Positions 7,863 through 15,343 of a DNA stretch of 64,000 bases are shown here, in pieces; the first letter of the stretch is position 1, and each line of letters begins with the position of its first letter. A program made the position numbers and the translations under genes. Below the pieces are notes generated by a model. It was not told the origin of the DNA and made no database searches. It worked only from the letters and a program-made list of their open reading frames with translations. This stretch comes from Cereibacter sphaeroides (GTDB lineage Bacteria > Pseudomonadota > Alphaproteobacteria > Rhodobacterales > Rhodobacteraceae): contig QFQS01000002.1 in assembly GCA_003243455.1 (NCBI GenBank), positions 310,001 through 374,000 on the forward strand, written 5' to 3'.

Positions 7863-8897
7863 ATGACCCTGTCCCTTGGCCTGGACACTTTCGGCGATGT
7901 GACGCTCGGCCCCGATGACCAGCCGCTGCCCCAGGATCAGGTGCTGCGCAACCTTGTCGATCAGGGGACGCTGGCCGACAGCCTGAACATCGACTTTCTC
8001 GGCGTCGGCGAGCATCACCGCGACGATTTTGCGGTATCCTCGCCCGAGGTCGTGCTGGCGGCGATTGCGGGGCGGACCAGCCGCATCCGGCTGGGTTCGG
8101 CGGTCACGGTTCTGTCTTCGGACGACCCCGTGAGGGTATTCCAGCGCTTCTCCACGCTGAATGCCGTGTCGAACGGGCGGGCAGAGGTGATCCTTGGCCG
8201 GGGTTCCTTCACGGAAAGCTTTCCGCTGTTCGGCTATGAGTTGAAGGATTACGAATTGCTGTTCGAGGAAAAGCTGGACCTTTTCACCCATTTGATCCGT
8301 GAGGATGCGGTGACATGGCAGGGTCAGACACGCGCCTCGCTGAACAATCAGCGTGTCTTTCCGACGCTGGGCGAGGGGATGGTGGTGTCCATCGGTGTCG
8401 GCGGCAGCCCGGAATCGGTCGTGCGCGCGGTTCATTATGACCTGCCGATGATGCTTGCCATCATCGGCGGCGATCCGCGTCGCTTTCTGGCCTATGTCGA
8501 TCTGTACAAGCGCGCGGCCAAGCAGATGAACCGGCCTGTGCATCCGCTGGGGGTCCATTCGCCCGGCCATGTAGCAGCCACGGACGAACTGGCGCAGGAA
8601 CAGCTTTGGCCGCATTACAAGAAGATGCACGATCGCATCGGAGGCGAACGAGGCTGGCCGCCCACGACCAAGGAAAGCTTCCTTGCCGAAGTGGCCCATG
8701 GCTCGCTTTACGCAGGTTCACCCGAGACGGTGGCGCGCAAGATTGCGAATACGGTGGATGCGCTGGGGCTGGCACGGTTCGACATGAAATACTCGAACGG
8801 TGCCCTGCCGCACGGGCAGATGATGGAAAGCATCCGCCTTTATGGCGAACAGGTCATGCCCCGTGTGCGCGAGCTTGTGGCGGCGAAAGCCGCCTGA
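7863..8897 (+). CDS. LLM-class flavin-dependent oxidoreductase (luciferase-like)
   Basis: This 344-residue alpha/beta-barrel protein is of the bacterial luciferase family, which uses FMN (often F420 in other phyla) to oxidise small molecules. Recognisable pieces are FLGVGEHHRDDF, IRLGSAVTVLSSDDPVRVFQRF, NGRAEVILGRGSFTESFPLF and a C-terminal YAGSPETVARKI. A GGAGTCAGCC stretch precedes the ATG. It is a stand-alone gene between folC and the nitrate locus. The substrate cannot be told from sequence. Confidence 0.88.
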   Translation: MTLSLGLDTFGDVTLGPDDQPLPQDQVLRNLVDQGTLADSLNIDFLGVGEHHRDDFAVSSPEVVLAAIAGRTSRIRLGSAVTVLSSDDPVRVFQRFSTLNAVSNGRAEVILGRGSFTESFPLFGYELKDYELLFEEKLDLFTHLIREDAVTWQGQTRASLNNQRVFPTLGEGMVVSIGVGGSPESVVRAVHYDLPMMLAIIGGDPRRFLAYVDLYKRAAKQMNRPVHPLGVHSPGHVAATDELAQEQLWPHYKKMHDRIGGERGWPPTTKESFLAEVAHGSLYAGSPETVARKIANTVDALGLARFDMKYSNGALPHGQMMESIRLYGEQVMPRVRELVAAKAA

Positions 8898-8900
8898 GGA

Positions 8901-8975
8901 TCATTCCAAAATCGGAATCGCCAGCGCAAAGGCCAGCATCAGCGCGACGATGATCTTCAACTTGTTGCTGCGCAT
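8901..8975 (-). CDS. Possible 24-residue hydrophobic membrane peptide
   Basis: A 25-codon frame encodes MRSNKLKIIVALMLAFALAI followed by PILE and a TGA stop. It has a positively charged N terminus followed by one membrane-length hydrophobic helix. A good ribosome site (GAGGAGA, four bases before ATG) supports translation. The frame could be extended upstream by 46 codons, but that part has no ribosome site and no protein-like composition. It ends three bases after the convergent flavin oxidoreductase and points away from nasT. It is too short for homology. Function unknown. Confidence 0.42.
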   Translation of the reverse strand: MRSNKLKIIVALMLAFALAIPILE

Positions 8976-9255
8976 GAGGTCTCCTCTATGTCCGCCTCCG
9001 ATGTTGGTGTTGCAGATGGTCGCTTTGCGGCGGCCTTGCAAGTGGGGAAAGCCTGATGTGCCGGCAACGCGATGCGCCATGGACATAGGCTTTGATGGCC
9101 GAATTCGGATCAATAATTAGGCGGTTGTGTCGATACTGCCCTATTGTTGCGCAATCGGAAGCATCCGTCGGATGCCATTTTGTGATTTCCCCTTTCAACC
9201 GGCGTTCCGGTCGGATGCCTGCTGGATGCGAAATGGAAATAACGAACCAGACGCC

Positions 9256-9840
9256 ATGAGCGCGCATCTGACCATCGTCGTCGTTGAGCGCGATCACGAG
9301 CGGGCGATGATGATCATGGATGCCCTGCGTGAGGCTGGTGAGGACAGGGTGCATGTGCTGGGCGATGAAACCGGTCTTGCCCGTCGTGTCGCAGAGCTTC
9401 AACCCGATCTTGTGCTGATCGACCTGGCCAGCCCGTCCCGCGACATCCTGGAGGAACTGGCACTCGCGACCGGGCCTACAGAACGCCCGGTCGCGATGTT
9501 CGTTGACCGGTCGGACAGTGGCCTGACCCGCGCCGCGATCGAGGCCGGCGTCAGCGCCTATGTCGTGGACGGGCTTAGGGCGGAACGCATCCGCCCGATC
9601 CTTGATGCGGCAATCGCCCGGTTTCATCTGTTCAGCCGCATGCGCAGCGAACTTGCAGCAACGCGGGCCGCGCTGGAGGAGCGCAAGGTCGTGGACCGGG
9701 CCAAAGGGTTTGTCATGCGCGCCAAGGGTCTGAACGAGGAACAGGCCTATGGCCTTTTGCGCAAAACCGCGATGGATCAGGGCAAGCGGCTGGCAGAGGT
9801 GGCGCAGGCAGTGGTCACGGCGGCGGAGATACTCAAATGA
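9256..9840 (+). CDS. nasT: NasT-type ANTAR antiterminator
   Basis: The protein has 194 residues. Residues 1-120 form a receiver-like domain without a full phosphorylation pocket. A coiled linker follows (LAATRAALEERKVVDRA). The C-terminal ANTAR RNA-binding domain (about 135-190) contains KGFVMRAKGLNEEQAYGLLR and EVAQAVV. NasT proteins bind paired hairpins in leader RNA and prevent termination. NasS holds NasT inactive when nitrate/nitrite is absent. The start ATG 9256 gives the usual NasT length. The upstream frame to 9127 is not protein-like. The stop overlaps nasS (ATGA). The expected RNA target is present at 11073-11123. The 280 bases upstream (8976-9255) hold small inverted repeats but no promoter I can defend. 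Confidence 0.93.
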   Translation: MSAHLTIVVVERDHERAMMIMDALREAGEDRVHVLGDETGLARRVAELQPDLVLIDLASPSRDILEELALATGPTERPVAMFVDRSDSGLTRAAIEAGVSAYVVDGLRAERIRPILDAAIARFHLFSRMRSELAATRAALEERKVVDRAKGFVMRAKGLNEEQAYGLLRKTAMDQGKRLAEVAQAVVTAAEILK

Positions 9841-10991
9841 TCATCCGCCTGCCGCTTGGCTACATTCCGCTGCTTGACGCCGCCCCGCTGATTGTCGCGC
9901 AGGAGCTTGGCTTTGCCGAAGAAGAAGGGCTGGAGCTGGAACTGGTGCCGGCGTCCGGCTGGTCGATGCTGCGCGACCTTCTGGATTTCGGACAGGTCGT
10001 CGCGGCGCAGATGCTGTCGGTGATGCCAGTTGCGCGGGCGCTGGGGCTGGGCGGCGGTGCAGAGCCGCTTGAGACCGCGCTCGTCCTGTCGCTGAATGGC
10101 CAGGTCTTCGGCGTTTCCTCGGCGCTGTCGCAGGTCTTCGTCGGGACAGGCTTTGGCGATGCGGCGGCTACGGCGGCCGCGCTGGCTGCGCTGGACGGTC
10201 CACTGCGGATCGGCGTGCCTTTCGCCTTTTCGATGCAGGCAGAGCTTCTGCACTACTGGCTGTCGCGCGCCGCGCCGGATGCGCGGATCGACATCCGCAC
10301 CGTTCCCCCGCCGCGCATGTCGGCTGCCCTGCTCGCCGATGAAATCGACGGCTTCTGCGTGGGCGAACCCTGGGGCAGCCACGCAGTAGATGCAGCCTGC
10401 GCCCGGCTGGTCCTGCCTGGATCGGCGATCTGGAGCCAGGCGCCGGAGAAGGTGCTGGCGATGCGAAGCGGCTGGGCCGAGGCCGAACCAGAGCTTGCCG
10501 GGCGGCTTTTGCGCGCGATCTGGCGTGCCGGCCGCTGGACGGGCGATCCGGCCAATGGCGACACCCTGTCAGAGATCCTGGCGCTGCCCAGCTATCTGGA
10601 TATGTCCTCCGATCTGATCGACCGCGCGCTGCATGGCCGTCTGCTGTTGTCGCGAACCGGGCCAGAGGTTCCTGTCGCGCAGTTCCAGACCTTCCATGCG
10701 GGCCTTGCGAACTTTCCGTGGCGCAGCCAGGCCGCCTGGATTGGCGCGCGGCTAGCCGAACGGTTCGACTTGCCGTCAGAGGTAGCGCAGGCGACGGCGA
10801 GCCGTGTATTCCGCAGCGATCTTTACCGCCGCCACCTTGGACCTGTCGGGGCGCCGCTGCCCCGCGCCTCGGGCAAGATCGAGGGCATGATCGATATGCG
10901 CGAATCTCTTCCCGCAGTTCATGGCACATTAATGCTGGAGCGGAACCGTTTTTTTGACGGGCAGATTTTCGACCCGGTGCTTCCCGCCTGA
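9837..10991 (+). CDS. nasS: NasS-type nitrate/nitrite sensor
   Basis: This 384-residue protein is homologous to NrtA-type periplasmic nitrate receptors but has no signal peptide. It begins directly with MIIRLPLGYIPLLDAAPLIV and should therefore stay in the cytoplasm. Shared NrtA elements are the early L-x-Y-I-P-L-x-D-A-A-P segment, GVPFAFSMQAELLHYWLS, DGFCVGEPWGS and FRSDLYRRHLG. NasS binds NasT and releases it when nitrate or nitrite binds. The gene overlaps nasT by ATGA, so the partners are made together. The nasT-nasS order matches Paracoccus nas loci. Confidence 0.92.
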   Translation: MIIRLPLGYIPLLDAAPLIVAQELGFAEEEGLELELVPASGWSMLRDLLDFGQVVAAQMLSVMPVARALGLGGGAEPLETALVLSLNGQVFGVSSALSQVFVGTGFGDAAATAAALAALDGPLRIGVPFAFSMQAELLHYWLSRAAPDARIDIRTVPPPRMSAALLADEIDGFCVGEPWGSHAVDAACARLVLPGSAIWSQAPEKVLAMRSGWAEAEPELAGRLLRAIWRAGRWTGDPANGDTLSEILALPSYLDMSSDLIDRALHGRLLLSRTGPEVPVAQFQTFHAGLANFPWRSQAAWIGARLAERFDLPSEVAQATASRVFRSDLYRRHLGPVGAPLPRASGKIEGMIDMRESLPAVHGTLMLERNRFFDGQIFDPVLPA

Positions 10992-11072
10992 CTAAAATTT
11001 GCGCAGATTGCGCTGCACCGCAGAAATTACCGCGCTTTCCGACGGTATCGGACCGCTATCCAGCTTGACCGG

Positions 11073-11123
11073 GCTGCGACCGGCCCGCAGCGTTGGGACA
11101 GAGCGAAGCAATGGCGTTTCGCT
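11073..11123 (+). promoter_or_regulatory. Dual-hairpin ANTAR (NasT) target in the nrt/nas leader RNA
   Basis: Hairpin 1 has stem GCTGCG/CGCAGC (11073-11078 with 11086-11091) and loop ACCGGC plus one C. Hairpin 2 is an eight-pair stem AGCGAAGC/GTTTCGCT with one G-U pair (11102-11109 with 11116-11123) and a six-base loop AATGGC. Both loops have A at position 1 and G at position 4, the pattern recognised by ANTAR domains. Ten bases separate them. The pair sits between nasS and nrtA and is followed by a terminator at 11151-11201. Hairpin 1 can also fold as CGGGC/GCCCG with an eight-base loop, so its exact form is less sure than hairpin 2. Confidence 0.72.
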
Positions 11124-11150
11124 ACTCCCCGAAAGTCCGGGAAGACAGGC

Positions 11151-11201
11151 AAGGCCGCCTGACCCGCCGCATCCGATGTGGCGCGCGTCGACGGCCTTTT
11201 T
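11151..11201 (+). terminator. Leader terminator (attenuator) before nrtA
   Basis: An outer stem AAGGCCG/CGGCCTT (11151-11157 with 11192-11198) encloses a perfect eight-pair hairpin CGCCGCAT/ATGTGGCG with a CCG loop (11165-11183). The structure ends in five T residues (11197-11201). It lies 28 bases after the ANTAR hairpins and 32 bases before the nrtA start, the place for a conditional terminator that NasT would overcome. Confidence 0.65.
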
Positions 11202-11233
11202 CGCATTTTCACCGACTGAACCAGGATGCCAAC

Positions 11234-12589
11234 ATGATCCGTACAGCCCTGCTCTTTTCCGTTGCAGCCATAGCCTTTCCCGCCTTTGCCGAAACGCCCG
11301 GCATCGAGAAAGAGGAGCTTACGCTCGGTTTCATCAAGCTCACCGACATGGCACCGCTTGCCGTGGCCAAGGAGAAGGGCTTTTTCGAGGATGAGGGCCT
11401 GTATGTCACCCTCGAAGCCCAGTCGAACTGGAAGGTCCTGCTGGACCGGGTGATCGCAGGCGAACTCGATGGCGCCCAAATGCTCGCGGGCCAGCCGATC
11501 GCGGCGACGATCGGCTATGGCACCAAAGGCCAGGTCGTGACGCCCTTCTCGATGGATCTGAACGGCAACGCGATCACCGTCTCTAACGAGGTTTGGGAGG
11601 CAATGAAGCCGGGCATCGCGCTTGGCGACGACGGCAAGCCCGTGCACCCGATCCCGGCCTCGGCGCTGAAGCCGGTGATCGAGGCCTGGAACGCCGACGG
11701 CCTGCCCTTCAATCTGGGTATGGTCTTTCCGGTGTCGACCCACAATTACGAGCTGCGCTACTGGCTGGCGGCCGGCGGGATCAATCCCGGCTTTTATGCC
11801 CCCGAGGATGTGTCCGGCCAGACGGGGGGCGATGTGTTGATCTCGGTCACGCCGCCGCCGCAGATGCCCGCCACGCTCGAAGCCGGAACGATCCTTGGCT
11901 ACTCGGTGGGAGAGCCGTGGAATCAGGCAGCCGTTGCCAAGGGTATCGGCGTGCCGGTTATCACCGACAAGGATATCTGGAAGAACAACCCCGAGAAGGT
12001 CTTCGGTATCACTTCGGAATTTGCAAAGGCCAATCCCAACACCACGCTTGCGCTGACAAAGGCGCTGATCCGCGCCGCGATCTGGCTGGACGAGAACGAC
12101 AATGCCAACCGCCCAGAGGCGGTCGAGATTCTGTCTCGCCCCGAGTATGTAGGTGCCGATGCAGGGATTATCGCCAACTCGATGACCGGCACCTTTGAAT
12201 ATGAAAAGGGTGATGTGCGCCCGGCGCCCGATTTCAACGTTTTCTTCCGCTACAACGCGACCTTTCCTTACTACTCGGATGCGGTCTGGTATCTGACCCA
12301 GATGCGTCGCTGGGGGCAGATCGCCGAGGCCAAGCCCGACAGCTGGTATGCTGAGATCGCAAAATCCGTCTATCGCCCCGACATCTACCGCGAGGCCGCC
12401 GAAGCGCTGATTGCCGAAGGAAAGGCGACAGTCGATCTGTTCGACTTCGATGCCGACGGCTACCGCGAACCGACCGCCGAATTCATTGATGGCATCTCCT
12501 ATAACGGGACCAGGCCGAATGCCTATTTGGACAGCCTGAAGATCGGCCTCAAAGGCGACCAGACTGTCGCCGACCTTCAGATCAATTGA
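11234..12589 (+). CDS. nrtA: Nitrate ABC transporter, periplasmic substrate-binding protein
   Basis: The protein has 451 residues. Residues 1-20 are a Sec signal peptide (MIRTALLFSVAAIAFPAFAE) with no lipobox cysteine, so it is a soluble periplasmic receptor, unlike lipid-anchored cyanobacterial NrtA. The receptor core shares its layout with nasS: LGFIKLTDMAPLAVAKEKGF, GAQMLAGQPIAATIGYG, VFPVSTHNYELRYWLAAGGI and GYSVGEPWNQ. ATG 11234 is chosen because AGGATG lies ahead and the signal peptide starts there. The open frame further upstream is leader RNA. It is the first gene of the structural operon, 11 bases before nrtB. It binds nitrate (and probably nitrite) for NrtB/NrtCD. Confidence 0.93.
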   Translation: MIRTALLFSVAAIAFPAFAETPGIEKEELTLGFIKLTDMAPLAVAKEKGFFEDEGLYVTLEAQSNWKVLLDRVIAGELDGAQMLAGQPIAATIGYGTKGQVVTPFSMDLNGNAITVSNEVWEAMKPGIALGDDGKPVHPIPASALKPVIEAWNADGLPFNLGMVFPVSTHNYELRYWLAAGGINPGFYAPEDVSGQTGGDVLISVTPPPQMPATLEAGTILGYSVGEPWNQAAVAKGIGVPVITDKDIWKNNPEKVFGITSEFAKANPNTTLALTKALIRAAIWLDENDNANRPEAVEILSRPEYVGADAGIIANSMTGTFEYEKGDVRPAPDFNVFFRYNATFPYYSDAVWYLTQMRRWGQIAEAKPDSWYAEIAKSVYRPDIYREAAEALIAEGKATVDLFDFDADGYREPTAEFIDGISYNGTRPNAYLDSLKIGLKGDQTVADLQIN

Positions 12590-12599
12590 GGGGGACGGA

Positions 12600-13691
12600 A
12601 TGACCCTGCTCGATCCCGAAGCACTGCCTGAAAAGCCTGCCCTTTACACAGTGGAACGCCTTGCGCGCCTGCACAGTCTGATCGGCAAGTGCGATCACTG
12701 GTTCCAGATTCTCGGTCTGGCCTGGATCACACCTGTCTGGCGGGCGCTGGCGGGCGACAATCCGCGCGGCCAACTCAAGGAGATCTGGCGACTCGCCCTG
12801 GTTCCGGCCTTGTCGATCGCCTGCTTCCTGCTGCTGTGGGCGGCTCTCGCGCCTCGTGTGCAGACCTCGCTCGGCACCATTCCGGGGCCGGTGCAGGTTT
12901 GGCAACAGGCGCTGGCGCTGAACGCGGAAGCGGGCGCCGAACGCCGGAAGGAAGCCGACTTCCATGCGCGTCAGGCCGAGAAAAACGCGGCCCTTGTGGC
13001 AGAGGGCAAGGCGGATCAGGTCAAGACGCGAGCCTATACCGGCAAGCCTACCTACTATCAGCAGATCTGGACCTCGATCCGCACGGTGTTCACAGGGTTC
13101 CTGTTCGCCACCATCGTCGCCGTGCCTCTGGGCATCATCGCCGGCCTGTCGCCTATGGTCAGCGCCGCCATCAATCCCCTGGTGCAGATATTCAAGCCGG
13201 TCTCGCCACTGGCCTGGCTTCCCATCGTGACGATGGTCGTCTCGGCGCTTTACTCCGGCGGGGACGGCGGCCTGCCGAAAAGCTTTCTGATCTCGGCGAT
13301 CACGGTCACGCTCTGCTCACTATGGCCGACGCTGATAAACACATCGCTGGGCGTCGCCTCGATCGACAAGGATCTGGTCAGTGTCAGCCGCGTGCTGAAG
13401 CTGTCGCCCTGGAAAAAGGTCACGCGGCTGGTTCTGCCCTCGGCCATGCCGCTGATCTTCACCGGGCTGCGCCTGTCGCTGGGCGTGGGCTGGATGGTGC
13501 TGATCGCAGCCGAGATGCTGGCGCAGAATCCGGGGCTGGGCAAGTTCGTCTGGGACGAGTTCCAGAACGGATCGGAGCAATCGCTGGCCCGGATCATGGT
13601 CGCGGTGCTGACCATCGGGATCATCGGGTTCCTGCTGGACCGCGTGATGTTCGCGCTGCAATCCGCCTTCACCTTCACCAACAGCAGGTGA
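12600..13691 (+). CDS. nrtB: Nitrate ABC transporter permease
   Basis: The protein has 363 residues. One membrane helix (VPALSIACFLLLWAALAP, about residues 67-85) is followed by a charged periplasmic segment of about 50 residues (AGAERRKEADFHARQAEKNA and on). The BPD_transp_1 permease domain comes next, with helices from about residue 165. The cytoplasmic coupling loop reads SRVLKLSPWKKVTRLVLPSAMP (about 263-285), the EAA-loop position that docks on the ATPase. GAGGGGGACGGA before the ATG is an excellent ribosome site. It forms the inner-membrane channel for nitrate with the NrtCD ATPase five bases downstream. Confidence 0.92.
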   Translation: MTLLDPEALPEKPALYTVERLARLHSLIGKCDHWFQILGLAWITPVWRALAGDNPRGQLKEIWRLALVPALSIACFLLLWAALAPRVQTSLGTIPGPVQVWQQALALNAEAGAERRKEADFHARQAEKNAALVAEGKADQVKTRAYTGKPTYYQQIWTSIRTVFTGFLFATIVAVPLGIIAGLSPMVSAAINPLVQIFKPVSPLAWLPIVTMVVSALYSGGDGGLPKSFLISAITVTLCSLWPTLINTSLGVASIDKDLVSVSRVLKLSPWKKVTRLVLPSAMPLIFTGLRLSLGVGWMVLIAAEMLAQNPGLGKFVWDEFQNGSEQSLARIMVAVLTIGIIGFLLDRVMFALQSAFTFTNSR

Positions 13692-13696
13692 TCGCC

Positions 13697-15343
13697 ATGG
13701 CTATCCTCGAATTCACGAACGTTTGCAAACGCTTCGGGTCGAAGCCCGTCCTGCGGGACATCTCGCTTGCCCTGCGTAACGGCGAATTCCTGGCGATCCT
13801 TGGCTTTACCGGCTCGGGCAAGACCACGCTGATCAACCTGATGGCGGGTCTAGTCCTGCCGGATCGTGGCAACATCACTTTCAAGGGGGGGCAGATCACC
13901 GGCCCCGGCCCCGAACGGGGGCTGGTGTTCCAGTCATACGCGCTGATGCCCTGGCTGTCGGTCGCGGGCAATATTGCCCTGGCTGTGGACGCCGCAAACC
14001 CCCGCGCCAGCCGCGCGGAACGTCTGGCGCTTGTTGGACACTACATCGCGATGGTCGGCCTGTCGCACGCGGCTGACCGCCGTCCGGCGGAGCTGTCGGG
14101 TGGAATGCGCCAGCGCGTTGCCGTGGCACGCGCGCTGGCCCTGTCGCCCGAAGTGTTGCTTATGGACGAGCCGCTTTCGGCTCTGGACGCCCTGACGCGC
14201 GCCAATGTGGCCACCGAGATCGAGGCGATCTGGGCCGCCGACCGGCGCACGGCGGTTCTTGTCACCAATGACGTGGACGAGGCGCTGGTGCTGGCCGATC
14301 GCATCCTGTGCCTGAATCCCGACGGCACGATGGGGGCAGAGTTCGCGGTAAACCTGCCCAGGCCGCGCCACCGCGCCGAGCTGAATGACGAACAGGTCTT
14401 CAAGGCGCTACGGGCGGATGTAACCGCCTATCTGATGGATGTGGGCCGGGCCGCCAAGTCGGCCGAGACGCGGCGGCTACCCGCAGTCACGCCCCGTCAT
14501 GCCCTGCCGGGCGCCTATGCCAGGGCGCAGAAATCGGCAACCGACGAGCGCTACCTGCAATTCTCGCAGCTTCACAAGGTCTACCCCACGCCCAAAGGTC
14601 CCCTGACCGTGGTCGAAGACGTGAACCTGTCATTGCGGAAGGGTGAGTTCATCAGCCTGATCGGCCATTCCGGCTGCGGCAAGTCGACGGTCCTGGCTAT
14701 GGCGGCGGGCCTGACGCCGATCTCGAAAGGGGCGATCAAGCTTGATGGTCTGCACGTCGAGGGCGCGGACCCGGAACGCGCCGTGGTGTTCCAGTCGCCC
14801 AATCTGTTCCCCTGGCTGACGGCAAAGGAAAACGTCGCCATCGGCGTGGACAGGGTCTATCCGGTCGCCACCCGCGCAGAACGGCAGGAGGTGGTCGAAT
14901 ACTACCTGGAACGCGTCGGTCTGGCCGATGCGATGGACCGTCCCGCCGCCGAGATGTCGAACGGGATGCGCCAGCGTGTCGGCATCGCCCGCGCCTTTGC
15001 CCTGTCGCCCAAGCTTCTGCTGCTGGATGAGCCTTTTGGCATGCTGGACAGCCTGACGCGCTGGGAATTGCAGGATGTCCTTATGGAGGTCTGGAGCCGC
15101 ACGAAGGTCACGGCGGTCTGTGTCACCCACGATGTCGACGAGGCCATCCTTCTGGCCGACCGCGTGGTGATGATGACCAACGGCCCGCGCGCAACCATAG
15201 GCCGGATCATGGGCGTGGACCTGCCGCGCCCGCGCACCCGCCGCGCGTTGATCGACCACCCCGACTATTACCGCTACCGTGCCGAGGTTCTGTCATTTCT
15301 TGAGGAATACGAACACGGTCGCAGCCAGAAGGAGGCCGCATGA
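13697..15343 (+). CDS. nrtC: Nitrate ABC transporter, fused double ATP-binding protein (NrtC-NrtD type)
   Basis: The protein has 548 residues with two complete ABC ATPase domains in one chain (about 1-240 and 285-548). Domain 1 has Walker A GFTGSGKTT (36-44), signature LSGGMRQ (from 133), Walker B VLLMDEP, but Asn191 where the H-loop histidine is expected (VTNDVDEA). Domain 2 has Walker A GHSGCGKST (323-331), a changed signature MSNGM (420-424), Walker B and His478. In a head-to-tail dimer, Walker A and H-loop of domain 1 face the signature of domain 2, so both deviations fall in one composite site. The ATG at 13697 is chosen as the family start. The long upstream frame is antiphase to nrtB. 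It powers nitrate uptake. nirB overlaps its stop (ATGA). Confidence 0.92.
   Translation: MAILEFTNVCKRFGSKPVLRDISLALRNGEFLAILGFTGSGKTTLINLMAGLVLPDRGNITFKGGQITGPGPERGLVFQSYALMPWLSVAGNIALAVDAANPRASRAERLALVGHYIAMVGLSHAADRRPAELSGGMRQRVAVARALALSPEVLLMDEPLSALDALTRANVATEIEAIWAADRRTAVLVTNDVDEALVLADRILCLNPDGTMGAEFAVNLPRPRHRAELNDEQVFKALRADVTAYLMDVGRAAKSAETRRLPAVTPRHALPGAYARAQKSATDERYLQFSQLHKVYPTPKGPLTVVEDVNLSLRKGEFISLIGHSGCGKSTVLAMAAGLTPISKGAIKLDGLHVEGADPERAVVFQSPNLFPWLTAKENVAIGVDRVYPVATRAERQEVVEYYLERVGLADAMDRPAAEMSNGMRQRVGIARAFALSPKLLLLDEPFGMLDSLTRWELQDVLMEVWSRTKVTAVCVTHDVDEAILLADRVVMMTNGPRATIGRIMGVDLPRPRTRRALIDHPDYYRYRAEVLSFLEEYEHGRSQKEAA

Noticed and set aside
9161..9211. Small hairpins (GCATCC/GGATGC and ACCGG/CCGGT) upstream of nasT as a second ANTAR site
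   Set aside because: Loops are three and four bases, not six with A1 and G4, so they do not fit the ANTAR rule.
8976..9255. Possible sigma-54 promoter upstream of nasT
   Set aside because: Looked for GG-N10-GC with TGGCAC/TTGC character on both strands; near matches had wrong spacing or a poor -12 box.
12689..13696. Upstream extension of the NrtCD frame through nrtB
   Set aside because: That part is the shadow of nrtB; the ABC domain and family N terminus begin at 13697.
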